A stretch of 64,000 nucleotides of DNA from Nereocystis luetkeana (GCA_031213475.1 JARUPZ010000026.1:8053700-8117699), one strand, 5' to 3'. Positions 48,446-60,460 are shown, counted from the stretch's first letter. Made by a program: numbers and translations. The notes: generated by a model not told the origin, from the sequence alone.

Positions 48446-48675
48446 TCATATCAAACCGTTCTTTCTACCCGTAGACATCTAGCGCAACCAGTATCCATGC
48501 CGGCTCTTCCATCCTAGAGAGACACAAGCCCTGTGGTCGCAAAATTACGGCACAGAGATACTACTGCATTGCTATACCGTAAGCAGAGTAGACAATGCAA
48601 TGCCATGTCATCGTACCGGATACGACGGGCACGACATACACATTCTACGATAGAGAGAAAACGAAAAAAAGAAAA
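48446..48675 (+). repeat. Rep-G copy 1
   Basis: CCGTTCTTTCTACCCGTAGA through GGCACAGAGATACTAC and CACATTCTA to an AAAG-rich tail. Paired with 53127-53360. Confidence 0.75.
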
Positions 48676-48747
48676 AAATCGAAACAACAAAAAGAAGGTA
48701 CGTAGCTCCCGGTAAGTAGCAAAAATGCCCTCGCAGTTAAAAACAAA

Positions 48748-49392
48748 ATGACAAAAATGGCCAAAACGGCAAGGCAAGAACGAAAGACAGCAGAAGAGCA
48801 AGAAAGGCCCGATGAGCGTGTCCGTCGTTATCACGCAGCTTGCAAGGTTGAGTTTCAACCATTCAATCAGCCGCACTCGCAGAAAAAGAAGAGCAAGATG
48901 GCAAAATTACAACAAGCGCCAAAAAATACGCGAAATAGCTCGTCACACTTCAAAGTACAGAGCAAAATCGACCGTGACGCAAGCGCTTGCCTCTTGCAGG
49001 AGCTCCCCAGAACAGGCGGCAATGCCTTCCCACGTGACCACGAAACCCCCAATCTTCTCCTCGGTGTAACCGTCCCGCGGTTGATCCGCTGGTCGGTGGG
49101 TTTTTTGCGATTGGCCGGTGTGGAAAACGGGATGGGTGGGCAGGTGGATCGCTTAGGGTTAGGGCACACGCCCCACGATGTTGTCTGGGGAAACGCGCGC
49201 TTCGCCCTATCACGCGACTGCGCCAGCGCGAAACCAAACCGCACAAAAAATCCGGAAATCTCCCCTTCTCACCTTCCTCTTCCGTCGCAGTTCTACCCTC
49301 TACCTCCTCAGCAAAACGCAGCGCCTGCAGGGCAAGAAGTTGACAAAAAGGGGGGACAAAAAAAGCGACATAAAAAACATACTTCGAAGTAA
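48748..49392 (+). CDS. Unsupported 214-codon open frame
   Basis: An uninterrupted frame from ATG with a basic, Lys-rich start and end (TAEEQERPDERVRRYH; KKGGQKKRHKKHTSK) and no known domain. The region is A-rich on this strand, which lengthens chance frames, and it lies between repeats. No homologue is recognised; listed for completeness. Confidence 0.15.
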   Translation: MTKMAKTARQERKTAEEQERPDERVRRYHAACKVEFQPFNQPHSQKKKSKMAKLQQAPKNTRNSSSHFKVQSKIDRDASACLLQELPRTGGNAFPRDHETPNLLLGVTVPRLIRWSVGFLRLAGVENGMGGQVDRLGLGHTPHDVVWGNARFALSRDCASAKPNRTKNPEISPSHLPLPSQFYPLPPQQNAAPAGQEVDKKGGQKKRHKKHTSK

Positions 49393-49396
49393 AATG

Positions 49397-49502
49397 TTAC
49401 GGGGGGCCATAGTAAATAGGGGCAAATTTTGATAGTAAAAACAGGGAAACATATAGGTTTTTGTGTGTACCGTAGGTCCTATTTGATATGCACCCCCCGT
49501 AA
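49397..49502. mobile_element. MITE-A copy 35
   Basis: TTACGGGGGGCC to GCACCCCCCGTAA. Confidence 0.88.
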
Positions 49503-50034
49503 CAGTACACGCCGAAAAAGGTGCGACATCCGAAAATTGCTCTGTCACTCCGGATGGTAACGTGAGGACTGTTTCATGAGATACGTGACACATGCTCAGG
49601 TAGAGAGGTGCATCCCTTTTTTTTGCTTCTTTTATTCGTTCGAGGAGCTATGCTATTGGTCAGCCGTCTTTTGAAGAAGAAAAAGAAAGTGCAATGGTTG
49701 ACGAATAAAACAACCTCATTGCCTAGGTGCACAAAATACTAGAATCGCAGAAAAGAAAAGAAAAGAAAAGAAAAGAAAACGTTCTGACGATTTTGGGTTT
49801 TGAGGAAAAGAAACGTCGTTCGGAAAAAGATCTTAGCCAAAAAGCGCCACCCCTACAGCCAGCACGCCGTCACGTGCAGTCCAACATTCCTTACACCTAC
49901 CTACCTTCCTGCTTGAAAAACCGCAAAACCTTCGTTTCGTCATGCCGAACCATCACTTTCAACGCATCCTTGTTGAGTTTTGAGAGACTCTTAAGGGCCT
50001 AACACGATGGTGAATGCAGCATACGCCACACGTG

Positions 50035-50260
50035 GAAACCCTGCAAACCCGGCGCCGCTGGTTCAAACAAAACCCGGCGGCAATCCGGGTCAGCCCGGAC
50101 GATAACCCGGCATCTCCGGCCCACATCCTGGATCACTAGCCCGAGATAACCCGGACAACCCACACCCGGTGCTATTCCGGGTTTCCCCGAGTAACTTACA
50201 GGCGGCGTTAATTCGGGTGGACACGGATAATACCCCGGAAAATCCGTCCGGACATTGAGG
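50035..50260. repeat. CCGGGTT-rich degenerate repeat
   Basis: About 17 occurrences of CCCGG or CCGGG with AACCCGG spacing of 10-25 bp. Confidence 0.7.
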
Positions 50261-50399
50261 GCACCGGAACTACTGGACAAAGCGAGCATATGAGCGTGTG
50301 AGAGCATGAGCTGTACAGCACGCTAGAAGCACGAACTAATAGAGATGGGGGAGAGATCGGCCTTGTGTGTCGCGGCCCGCTAACCTTGGAGATGGAAGC

Positions 50400-50770
50400 G
50401 CTTGAAAACCCCCCCAGCGAAGCCACCTGGCAGAACACACACACACAAAAAAAAGCGCAAGAGAGAACGATAAACAGAGGAAGAGGAAGCGACATAAACA
50501 TAAAGAGGGGAGAAGAGGGGGGGAAGGGGGGAGGGCACGGAGGGGAAGCAGGCCGAGATGGCGGGGGGGGAGCGGGGGGGGGGGGGGGGGAGATACCCAG
50601 AGAGAGCGATAGAAGCGAGACGGAGACGAACATGCAAGTGGAAGATAGACAGAGGACAGAGACAAGAAAAAAAAACAGAGGTCGTACACAGATATATACT
50701 TCGATGTCACATGCGCATAGCGGGAGGGGCGGGGGGGGGGGTAGCAAGTAAAAAAGGAGAAGAAGGGGGT
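50400..50770. repeat. Purine-rich low-complexity tract
   Basis: GAGAGG and poly-G runs. The long minus-strand Pro/Ser/Leu frames (50208-50974) derive from it. Confidence 0.8.
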
Positions 50771-50949
50771 ATGCCTTGGAAACGCCTCTAACCTCCAAGA
50801 GGGAAACCCTTCCCTATGGCCACCTCTCTCTGTATATATTCCGTGGAGGCACAACCGCAAAGAACGCAGACGTGGGACGGCTACCGTAAACGTTTCACAC
50901 CTCTTACGAGGACTATCGATCCCCCACTTCCACGACTTAGACCTTCCAG

Positions 50950-51125
50950 GGCGGATGATCTGTATGATCTGCACGATCTGTATGATCTAGCCGGTGTTGC
51001 CGGGAGGGAGTCGTACAATAGTCTGCATGATCTATGGCTAGTTCCCGGGCTGGATCTGTACTACACAGATCCTGCACGCAATCTCATAACGGTAGGTTGA
51101 TGCTCTAGATGATCTGCAATATGTA
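50950..51125. repeat. GATCTGTAT repeat element, second copy
   Basis: GGATGATCTGTATGATCTGC to GATCTAGCCGG, followed by TCTGCATGATCTATGG; parallels 6130-6300. Confidence 0.7.
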
Positions 51126-51129
51126 GATC

Positions 51130-52010
51130 CTGCTCTGTCCATACGTCGCCCTCGCCTTGCTTGGTGGCGTGTCTTCCACGCGATACCACCCGTCCACTCC
51201 CTGGAGCATGGCCCTGTTGTACACCACCCAATACCACCCCCAAGCTTCCAGGCAACTGTCGGAAACCTGCGGGGTATCGGGCAAGCAAGCAGGCGTTTTT
51301 TTTAGGACGGGCGGAGAGGGCGATGGTCGAGTAACAACGTAAAAGCGCAACCCAAGAGTCTTGTTTCGTGGCAACTGACCAGAAGACCTACTGTAGGGTA
51401 CGGTGGGCGCGGTTGGAGAAGGGGGGGGGGGCTTAGCTGCTGTGAGGAAGCAAAAACCTACATGCTGATAAAATCGTGACGATCACGGTGATGGTGTCCA
51501 AACAGTGTCCTCACAGCACGTAGCTCATTTCCCTGAAATATGGCCAGAGGTCACAAAAAAAGACTAAAAAGCGCCCCGGTGGACGAAAACAGTAGAAAAC
51601 AATGCGTGCGTGCACTGAAGCAGCAAGTACGCAACGGAGCGGTGCGTACGACCCGTGGTATACTATCCCCTACATCCCTCGTAAGCCGAGACATACCAGG
51701 ACATATACATGGTGTCGTAGATACCCGGCACCCGGAGGATACGGGTGGACGGATGAGTACGGATAGATGAATGAATATGGGTGTATCGAATTCGTTTTTT
51801 ATTCCGTGTTAACCTCCACTCTTCTCGACAAGGCCTGCCTACAGATGCCACCCCTTCGCGATTGTATGAATGCTGAATACATCGACGGACAACTGTATGA
51901 ATTATTGCAATCCGTGTACAACATGTAAAGCCGAACGTGAGCGGAATAGGCCGTAGCGTGTCGTATGACTTGTAACTAGACAAGACAAAGAATACTCGAA
52001 TCGTCTACTT
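51130..52010. other. Intergenic sequence, nothing recognised
   Basis: Open frames of about 90-106 codons on the minus strand have no identifiable domain or splice context. Confidence 0.4.
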
Positions 52011-52011
52011 C

Positions 52012-52017
52012 AACAAC

Positions 52018-52082
<65 letters not shown>
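52012..52082. repeat. CAA microsatellite
   Basis: (CAA)n, about 23 units with one interruption. Confidence 0.97.
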
Positions 52083-52651
52083 CCATAGTAACCAACACGC
52101 TACGATGCATGAAAGACGTGAAAGACAACGAGGTGAACGGAATAAAAAATACCACGAAAGTAAACGAAACGATCAAAGTATTCACACATTCTTCGCCCAA
52201 TCGAAAGTCGTACCGCTGCCACAAAGGGCAAATCTACTGTAACGAGAAAGGAGTGGGCAAAGGAGCAGTGAAAATGGCAACATTGCTTGGAGTAAGCGAA
52301 TACGTGGTACAGCACAGAAACCTTACAGCATAAAGAAAACGAGCGACAAGGAACGCAGGCCGCGACTAGCAGGAACACAATACATCCAGGAGCCGTTCTA
52401 CTGAAGTTTTGCTGTTTCTCCGATTAGAAATCCCGCCGGAACCAGGTTTGCTGTTTCTCAATAGGTGTCCTGTACTGCTGTACATAACCGGACACGAAAC
52501 TACTCTGGTGCGTCGAAAGTAAGAAGCATAAACAGATGAACAAATAAATACACAGTAACTATCAGGTACGATACACCGTAGGAAAAAAACAAAAACAAAA
52601 ACAAAAACAAAAAAACACCCAGTAAAAAAAACCCCAACAAAGTCCTCCCAC

Positions 52652-52760
52652 CTTCGCCCACTCGAAGCCCTCGAACGCAGGCCCGTTGTCCCGCAGCTGG
52701 GACCGAACAACCTTATCGGGAAATAGAGCCCGAACCGCGGTCAGTCGTTGCCGCCCGTTG
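52652..52760 (-). CDS. Possible exon of an unidentified gene
   Basis: On the minus strand, acceptor AGATTGCAG|C and donor GCGAAG|GTGGGA bound 109 bases. They read NGRQRLTAVRALFPDKVV, then RSQLRDNGPAFEGFEWAK. The composition is protein-like and the borders are canonical. DNGP recalls retroelement integrases but the context does not fit well. No partner exon was found. Confidence 0.35.
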
Positions 52761-53126
52761 CTGCAATCTTGCCCGGCATATTCCTTCGAAGCAGCCGACT
52801 TATAGGTCAGATAAGCCACCGTTCGAAGTGGGTGCCGCACCTTACAGCACCAAGTGTATAATCGACCAGACGGTACGACAATAGAAGTGGTGTTGATGGA
52901 TTTTCGCGTTAACGTTTTTAATGGGGACTATCGGGGTTGGGTTGATTGGTTCACATTTTGACGTTCAAAAAAACAAAAACAAAAAACGAAAAATGAACTT
53001 GTTCTTATCCATTTTCGATGTCCACTGTGACAGCCCGTTCGTTAATGAGCGTTATGCCAGGTACCGGCATATTTTATATATCGCCGAAAAGGCACGAGAC
53101 CATTATAGCCGTGTGTGTGTTCTTCA

Positions 53127-53360
53127 CATGAAACCGCTCTTTCTACCCGTCGACATCCAGCACAACCAGTGTCCGTGCCGATTCTTCAATCCTAGAAGAG
53201 AGACAAGTTATGTGGTCACAAAGCTACGCCACAGAGATACTACGTAGCTAGTATGCAGTAAGCACAGCAGTGGGCAATGCAATGACATGCCATCAAACTG
53301 GATACGACAGGCACGGCCTACACATTCTATGAAATAGGGAAACGAAAGGAAACAAAAAAA
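53127..53360 (+). repeat. Rep-G copy 2
   Basis: About 80 percent alike by eye to 48446-48675, with the same AAAG-rich tail. Confidence 0.75.
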
Positions 53361-54048
53361 GAGGAAAAAAAAACAAAAAAGACAGATCGGGAGAGAAAAA
53401 GAAAAAAAAAAGAAAAAAATAGAAGGAACAAACTATCGTGCCCCCCCCCCCCCCCGCAGGCGAGGTGGCAAACTGTTGAAAATAACGAGCTGGGAAAAAG
53501 GAAAGCATAACAAAAACATCACTACTTCTAGGACAAAGAACCAAGAGAAAAATAACAGGCAAACCAAAGCACAAAGCGCCCTCCAGGGAGGGGCAATAGT
53601 TTGTGGTACGAGTAGCATAGCCAGGTTCTGCCTCCTATTAATAGTCCGCCTGGTACCTTGCTACCCTGACTGCCTGTCTCCGACCTACGTTCGTCAACTA
53701 TGCCCAGCCCCTTGGCGTCAGACAACAAGAAACAAGCAGAGCAGGCTCGTCATCCACTCACGCCACACGACTCCTTCGATACGGCTTATCAATCGAAAAA
53801 AGGAAGAGAAATAAATAAAATAAAAAATCACGGAGAACCAGTTGTGTCCCATTTACCAAGGCTAATAATACCATTTGTCTGTGTCCCAAAATGTACGAAA
53901 CGTTTGCACATTAACGTTTTATCAAAACCATCCTCATAAATCGGTACAGAGTCGTACCAACTTTGACGACGCCAGAGCGCCGTCGGGTCTATTCAAAATG
54001 AATCGAGAGGGAAAAACCCACGTTGTTCATCTTGTTTGAGCTGGTTTC

Positions 54049-54320
54049 GACGAAACTGGCGCGGTTTTAGACATTTTGCTGCGCTGATTTCGACGAAATC
54101 GACGCGGTTTTATCAATTTCGGAGTCGATTTCGACGAAACTGGCGCGGTTTTGGTCATTTTGTTGCGCTGATTTCGACGAAATCGACGCGGTTTTTATCA
54201 ATTTCGGAGTCGATTTCGACAAAAACTGACGCGGTTTTAGTCATTTTGTTGCGCTGATTTCGACGAAATCGACGCGGTTTTATCAATTTCGGAGTTGATT
54301 TCGACAAAAACTGACGCGGT
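54049..54320. repeat. 84-85-bp tandem repeat, 3.2 units
   Basis: GACGAAACTGGCGCGGTTTT, CATTTTGTTGCGCTGATTTC and TATCAATTTCGGAGTCG per unit. Each unit is itself two related halves (TTTCGACGAAATCGACGCGG). Confidence 0.95.
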
Positions 54321-54784
54321 TTTTTTATCCATGTCGGCGTTGACTGTGACGACAAAAGGTGCGGCGCCATGCCCACACTATCGAAAATGACACGTCGCGA
54401 CAACCGAAAAGGCGTTGTCGTCGTCTTGACGGCACAGAGAGCCGGTAAATTATCGAGAAGTTATCGCGAAAGCACGGCAATCGATTCCGTGTTATCCTCG
54501 TTGGCCGTGCTATCCATTATGACGTCAAGTTGGACGTCATAGGGTGCCGCATCTACCGCATGAGCTGACAAAACACGGGACGAGCACCGAAGCGGTGTGA
54601 TTACACTGCTGCATCTACCAGAAAAAATTGACGCGCCAGTTGACCAACAAAATGTCGCGAAACTTCAAGCCTGCACCGCTGAGGACATACGGCAGTAGGA
54701 GCGACGACGCTTGCAGCACCGCCCCCGCACATCGCAACCCGGTGCTGCTGGACTAGAAAGATGCCATGAGGATTTCTTTCTGCT

Positions 54785-54863
54785 GTTACGGGGGACCATA
54801 TTGATGGCGATCAGGACCCAGCATAAATATACGCAAAAGCCTAACCATTTCTGCGTTTTTAGT
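54785..54863. mobile_element. MITE-A copy 36, truncated
   Basis: TTACGGGGGACCATATTG; runs into copy 37 without a right TIR. Confidence 0.75.
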
Positions 54864-54864
54864 A

Positions 54865-55006
54865 TTACAGGGGACCATAGTAAGCAGGACCAAATATTGT
54901 CAGAAAAAGGTAAATAGTAAATGGGACCAAACATTGCCAGAAAAAGGGAAAATATATGCAGGTTTCTGTGTTTACCATAGGTCCTATTTACTATGGTACC
55001 CCGTAA
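54865..55006. mobile_element. MITE-A copy 37 with internal duplication
   Basis: TTACAGGGGACC to GGTACCCCGTAA. The segment with GGACCAAATATTG and CAGAAAAAGG is present twice. Confidence 0.8.
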
Positions 55007-55109
55007 TATTAACAAACATGTTTGTCCTGACTACCCGTGTATTAGCCGTGTTGGGAACCAGACATACAAGACGAAAAAATGAACATGAAGATCTGCTCCA
55101 GCCACCCTA

Positions 55110-55220
55110 TTACGGGGGACCATAGTTATTAGGACCAAATATTGCTAGTAAAAATGGTTAAACATATACCTGGTAGGTTTTACGTGTTCCATAGGTCCTA
55201 TTAACTATGGCCCCCTGTAA
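55110..55220. mobile_element. MITE-A copy 38
   Basis: TTACGGGGGACC to GGCCCCCTGTAA; TACCTGGTA at 55167-55175 in place of TA. Confidence 0.9.
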
Positions 55221-55299
55221 TAGTGATGCCATGCAGCTCGCCCATCGTACATATAAACATCGACTTCGGCCATTAACACAGCAACACAGACAGCGACAG

Positions 55300-55450
55300 C
55301 AAAAGCTACAAGAGCAACAACAACAACAACAACCGCTGCAGCGGCAGCAGTAACGGCAGCAGCAGCAGCAGCAGCAAGACCACCACCAACACCACCACCA
55401 CCAGGCACCACAGAAACAGCAACAGCAACAACAACACCAACACTACCACC
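55300..55450. repeat. CAA/CAG/CCA microsatellite cluster
   Basis: Interrupted trinucleotide runs. Confidence 0.85.
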
Positions 55451-55964
55451 TCACCGAGCAAAAATCACCTACAACCCCACTACCCAAAGATAGAACAACA
55501 ACATATAACCAAAACACTACCCTCAACAGCACCAACCGATGCGGACAAACAACACAAACCACGTAAAAAAAAACAACACCTTAACCAATACCACAAACAA
55601 CACCCCTCACCCCCCCCACGTCACCTGCAACAAATTAGTTCGGAAAGGAGTTGCACACCCTTCCGCGTTACGCCCCCCCCCGTCCCCTCCTTCCGCCCCC
55701 CCCTGTCCCCGGAGAGCGCAGCCGTATTCCCGACTGGTCACCGAATGGCAGTCTTGCACCTTACATCTGCCATCCCAAAACCTGGTCAAGGGTTAGATTG
55801 AGGGGGTGAGGGAGAGGTGAAGGGGGGCGTCAGGAGGTGAAGGGTGCCTCTACAGTGCGGTAGGGGATATAGTCATGCATCAACACTGCGGTGGGGAAGA
55901 GAGTCATGCCCTTACAGTGCTGTAAGGGATACAGCCGTGCCTACACAGTGCGGTCGCTGGGGGG

Positions 55965-56360
55965 GGGGGGCGGGGGGGGGGGTGTACGCATTATCATGCA
56001 TGGCCGTAGCAGTATGATCATAGACCCTCGCCGACGAGGCAGACATCGCGCGCTCGGAACCAAGCGCGAAGCGAATCGTGAGGTTTTCGGCGAGTCGCAT
56101 CCAAGGGTAAGCGGCATCCTACTAAAAAACGCTTGCAAGGCGGACTTGCATACAGATCGCGGCTTCAATGAGCCGATGATGGGGGGAAGGGGTGGGGGGG
56201 GTGCTCATTATCATGCATGGCCGTAGTCGCATGACCATAGACCCTCGCATCTCTACAATGCCGGGACGGAGCACGTCGGGTTTTCACCGACCAGGCATGC
56301 GTTACTTGCTAGTTGCTGCTCGATCGGAAAGACATGCAGGGATGGAAGCCCACCGTACTC
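55965..56360 (+). repeat. Two Rep-C1 fragments in tandem
   Basis: Each starts after poly-G with GCATTATCATGCATGG or CTCATTATCATGCATGG (55984-56150 and 56203-56350) and lacks the distal part. They share a start variant that differs from the GTACTCGATAGG copies. Confidence 0.7.
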
Positions 56361-56385
56361 CTGAGCGTATTACTTGCACCAGGGG

Positions 56386-56490
56386 GGGAGGGGGACCACA
56401 GTTAATAGGACCTATGGTATGAATAAAAAACAATATATTTAATCCTTTTTACCAACAATATGTGGTCATATTAACTGGGGTCCCTCGTAA
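56386..56490. mobile_element. MITE-A copy 39
   Basis: GGGGGACCACAGTTAATAGG to GGGGTCCCTCGTAA. The left end merges with a G run. Confidence 0.8.
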
Positions 56491-56726
56491 TAGCTCAACC
56501 TGCAACTTATGTTTATGCTGCAGCAGCACGCACGCTACCGACGACCTTACAGATACAAATAAGTTGCCAGTGTGGAGAGTAACCAGCGAGCAAGGCTGGG
56601 GTCAACGTTCCCTTCGAGTCGGCTTGAAAAAAACATAACAGGACCCTTTGGCGAGCCATCAGCAACTATCGAGCAGTCACCAGTACCCATCCGTCACCCA
56701 TCAGTTCATCGTCCATAAGGCGTAAC

Positions 56727-56806
56727 CCTCTGACCCGAAATATAGGGACGATTTCCGACATAAATATTCAATCTAAATCGTCCTTATATTTTGGGTCAGA
56801 GCGGTA
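56727..56806. mobile_element. MITE-C hairpin
   Basis: CCTCTGACCCGAAATATAGG and GACGATTT face AAATCGTCCTTATATTTTGG and GTCAGAGCGG; near-perfect stem of about 33 bp. Confidence 0.75.
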
Positions 56807-57303
56807 AATAGTTTGGTGCCGTGTCATGCCTCAACTAAATCGATAGCTCGGCAAAACTGATAAAAGGATAAATCAACAGCGACACGTGGTCACCTTTCCA
56901 AGAAGCCGCAGGCCGAAGCCGCCTGAAACATGCTGCTGCGGTAGGAGTGGTGCAGAGAGCTGGAGCAAAGAAGTGACAAATTCGGTGTTCCACTGTTGTT
57001 GGCGTTTTTATATATTTTTTCAACGTTTTCCACGTTTGTTTGTAACGTTTCCAGCGTTTCGAGGAGGTAGACAAACAAACGAAAAGGTAGGAAAGGCGGG
57101 ACAGACGAAGAACGAGTGGGGAGAGAGAAGGAGGCGGGGGAGGGAAGGGGAAACAGGGGGGGGGGGGCGAGGGAAGGAGACGGGGGGGAGAGGAGACAGG
57201 AAGTGTAAGAAGGGAGGCTGAGAAGGGGAAGATGCGCCAGAGGGATCACCATGAGATGCCACTCCGCGGCAGCACTCGATCAGTTGGGAGTCGAGAAAAA
57301 TCG

Positions 57304-57546
57304 GCCCGAGTCGAGCTATTCCCGAAACACTACTGTAGGATAACCAACACCCTGGTAGTGGACACTAAACTGAAGATAGTGTGGGGCGAGTCGAGCTATT
57401 CCCGAAACACTACTGTAGGATAACCAACATCCTGGTAGTGGACACTAAACTGAAGATAGTGTGGGGCGAGCCGAGCTATTCCCGAAACACTACCGTAGGA
57501 TAACCAACATCCTGGTAGTGGACACTAAACTGAATATAGTGCGGGG
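57304..57546. repeat. 80-bp tandem repeat, 3 units
   Basis: TCGAGCTATTCCCGAAACAC to GAAGATAGTGTGGGGCGAG; units differ at only a few positions, so it is recent. Confidence 0.97.
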
Positions 57547-57995
57547 CACGCCCTGTCTCACGCATGCATGGATAACGAAAACTTGGGCCTGGCCGGCCCC
57601 GATTCAGAAATTATTCACAAACGGAGTGGAAAAAATAAAGCTTGAGCTCAAGCGGTGTCGCGTGCTGCACTCAGACTCCGGATCTCCTTCGTAAACGCCG
57701 CCGCAGGTACTGTCGTGCCCCTAATCATAGCGATAACGAAAAGAAAGAAAAAAAAAAACGACGAACGAGAGTGCGGCCTACTGCAACAAGAGCGTGTCGG
57801 GCCGTGTGCGGCACATTCAGTTCCTCACATTGAGGCCGGTACACAAAAACCGAACCGCCGGCGGCAGCCCGGGCTGCTTGTTTCGCCCGCAGGCCGATGC
57901 CGGAGCCGTCGAAACATTGTCGGCAATGTTTTTCACTTTGTATTGTTTTTTTTCTTCATCCCCGCTCAAAGCCCCAGGGGGGGATCTAAGAGCCC

Positions 57996-58090
57996 GTTTT
58001 TAGGGCTGCAGTCCCGTTTGGGGGGGGACTAATTACTTGAAGTTAAGAGTCATTTCTTCGTTTCTGTGAAGTGCGGCCCTGAAAGGGTTA
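57996..58090. mobile_element. MITE-B copy, diverged
   Basis: TTTTTAGGGCTGCAGTCCCG with a G-expanded loop; right border CCTGAAAGGG-TTAA. Confidence 0.7.
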
Positions 58091-58189
58091 AAAAGGTATT
58101 TCTCTCAAAGCCAGCCGTCGTTCTCATTTTGTGTGTGTATGTGTGTGCCCCCCCCCCCCGCGAAAAGGATTCATCTGCTGGAGACTTAA

Positions 58190-58279
58190 CCCTCTTAGGA
58201 CCCCAGTCCCGTTTTGGGGACAAACTACTGATAATTAGAGTGCTTTGTCCCCACATATGGGAGTGCGGTGCTAAAGGGG
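58190..58279. mobile_element. MITE-B copy with TTAA on both sides
   Basis: TTAA-CCCTCTTAGGACCCCAG to GTGCTAAAGGGG-TTAA, 90 bp. Confidence 0.9.
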
Positions 58280-58356
58280 TTAATCTAGTCTACGTTCGTC
58301 GTATCGTTTCAAAAATAACTGGGGCGCCCAAGGGTATGCTTCAAAAGCAATTACTA

Positions 58357-58461
58357 TTACGGGGGGCCATAATTAATAGCACCTACGGTATACATAAAAA
58401 CCTATATATTTACGCATTTCTACTGACAATATTTGGTCCTATTAACTATGGTCCCCCGTAA
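58357..58461. mobile_element. MITE-A copy 40
   Basis: TTACGGGGGGCC to GGTCCCCCGTAA. Confidence 0.92.
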
Positions 58462-58683
58462 TATTACAATTTTGTTGTAAAAACACGGGTAGGTACGGAC
58501 ATGTTATTTATTGAGCGCAAAAACATTGGCGGGGGAAAAAAGCGGCGCTCCCCTTACAATATTATTTTGTCGGAACTAGTTCTTTGGCAGCAGCAATAAG
58601 AGCGCTCACCCAAGAAAACGTACGTACATGCTTCCACCAATAAGCACGCTTTTATTGCCCTATTTTGTCTACAGTAGTGGCTA

Positions 58684-58788
58684 TTACGGGGGGCCATAGT
58701 TAACAGGACCAAATATTGTTAGTAAAAATGGTTAAACATATAGGTTTTTATGTGTACCATAGGTCCTGTTAACTATGGCCCCCCGTAA
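58684..58788. mobile_element. MITE-A copy 41
   Basis: TTACGGGGGGCC to GGCCCCCCGTAA; almost perfect TIRs. Confidence 0.93.
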
Positions 58789-58898
58789 TAGTAGGATACC
58801 TCGAAGGAAACCCCCTGTGCACAGTCAAAGCGGTATTTATATATCACAAAAGGAGTAGGCGTTATCGTGCAGGGGACAGGACAACACAGCTCGCATAC

Positions 58899-59071
58899 CT
58901 GAGGAAGCGGATGCCGTGGGCCCAAGAAATGGTTCCGTCGCGGCAGAACTCCCTCTCGCTGTCTGAGGCCTCGTGCCCCACCTCCACGCCCAGCTCCATG
59001 AGAGCCTTCGACATCTGGGCGGTGCCGCTGCCCACCGTTCCCACTACCAGGAGCTGCTTTTCCGCGTTCAC
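58899..59071 (-). CDS. Sulfotransferase-like gene, P-loop exon
   Basis: On the minus strand, acceptor GCACGGCAG|GTG and donor CTCAG|GTATGC bound 173 bases, phase 0 in and 2 out, 57 residues. It begins AEKQLLVVGTVGSGTAQMSK, a beta strand followed by a glycine-rich P-loop, as in the PAPS-binding 5' loop of sulfotransferases. It continues KALMELGVEVGHE, then DGTISWAHGIRF. The GxxxSGT-x5-KAL-x2-LG-x2-(V/I)GHE pattern is familiar from sulfotransferase-like proteins, but this is from memory and could also fit another P-loop family. Later exons were not found in the window. Confidence 0.65.
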
Positions 59072-59166
59072 CTGCCGTGCATCAAGGTACGAGCTATTAT
59101 TTTAAGAATATTTAGTCCTCAACTTGGGTAACATACCAGGTACAATACCACTCTGGATTCAACACT

Positions 59167-59282
59167 ATTTCGGGGGACCATAGTAAATGGGACCTACGCT
59201 AGACACAAAAACCTACCAGGGTATCTATTTACCTATTTTTTTACGAACACTATTGGGTCCCAATTACTATGGTCCCCCGTAA
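59167..59282. mobile_element. MITE-A copy 42
   Basis: TTTCGGGGGACC to GGTCCCCCGTAA; TACCAGGGTA at 59214-59223, a one-base-longer variant. Confidence 0.88.
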
Positions 59283-59524
59283 CAGCACAAAAGCGGCCAT
59301 TTTACTTTATTAATAGGACAGAGCGGAATGTTGATTATTCTCAGAGTTTTGGTTGAAAAAATGACTAATTAACCATCACCCCCCCCCCCCCCCCCCGCCC
59401 ACATGGTAGGATAATGTGAAATGTACAAGGAGGAACGGGATGTGTTAGAAGAGGAGATGGGATGAGGGAAATAGAGGAATGTGACATGGAGGAGTTTTAG
59501 ATAGCAGCGAGAAAACGATCGCTA

Positions 59525-59875
59525 TCCTAGGAGATAGATGGTGGCCACAGGCGGCCAAAACAGGAAGGGGACAAGACTAGCAAAAAAAAAACTATTACGG
59601 GGGACCATAGTTAATAGGACCTGTGGTATACATAAAAACCCTGGTATATATTTAAGCATTTTTACTAACAATATTTGGTCCTATTCACTATGGTCCCCCG
59701 TAATAGTATGTAATATATATGGAAACAACATAATGATCGCCCAATTGTTGGGGGTGTCTCTGTTATTAAGAGGAGTTGAAACGGTGCTCCGTCTCGAAAG
59801 GGATGCGTGGCCAATGGTCAAATGACTAAGGCAAGCAACAAATGAATACGACCCCCTCCCCCCCCCCCCCCTCCC
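59525..59875 (+). repeat. Rep-C2 copy 2, interrupted by MITE-A
   Basis: GGAGATAGATGGTGGCCACA to CAAATGAATACGACCCCC and poly(C); MITE-A copy 43 lies inside. Confidence 0.8.
59595..59703. mobile_element. MITE-A copy 43, nested in Rep-C2
   Basis: TTACGGGGGACC to GGTCCCCCGTAA. The centre reads AACCCTGGTATATATTT, a partial form of the 7-bp insertion. Confidence 0.92.
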
Positions 59876-60114
59876 CAATTCCGATGTCCTCACCGGTACA
59901 ACTGGGCCAATCAGGCCGCTCCGGAGGATTACCCAGCGCATGCACATCGGTATAAGTTTCGGGAGAATCACGGCTATCTGCCAGAGGGGTTGCGAGGGTT
60001 GATAAACGGCAGGTGCAACGGTGGGACAGAAAACGGCGCGGCAGCAGAGGCAGCGCGGGGGAGAGGTGGGGGGGGGTGGTGGTGTTAAGAGTAGCATCGG
60101 CCGTCGCGTCTGCA

Positions 60115-60460
60115 ATAGAAACGGGAGATATCGAAACATCGGAACATCGGACCTTCGAATACACACATATGCAAGACATTAATAAGTTTCCACCTGCGAG
60201 GCACGCGATATCGGCATATCGAGATACCGTAATACCGAATTCATACAAAATTCGAGATATTAATGAGTTTCCACCTACGAAGCTCGTGATTTCGGAATAT
60301 CGAATACCATAATATCGAATACCTGGTACACGATATAGGGATATCGAAAATATCGAATATCGGAAAATCGAGAGATCGAATTCATCCTGCTGTCATTCAA
60401 GACGTTAAGTAATTTCCACCTACGAGGCATAATCATATCGGAATATCGAAATGCTGATGA
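60115..60460. repeat. ATATCGAA degenerate repeat
   Basis: Frequent ATATCGAA, ATATCGGAA and AATACCG at irregular 8-20-bp spacing; a TACCTGGTA is embedded (about 60320). Two units of about 80 bp (AATAAGTTTCCACCTGCGAG type) are also repeated. Confidence 0.8.

Noticed and set aside
50208..50974. Two 196-212-codon minus-strand frames
   Set aside because: They read through purine-rich and poly-G tracts giving Pro/Ser/Leu runs, overlap in different frames and show no domain.
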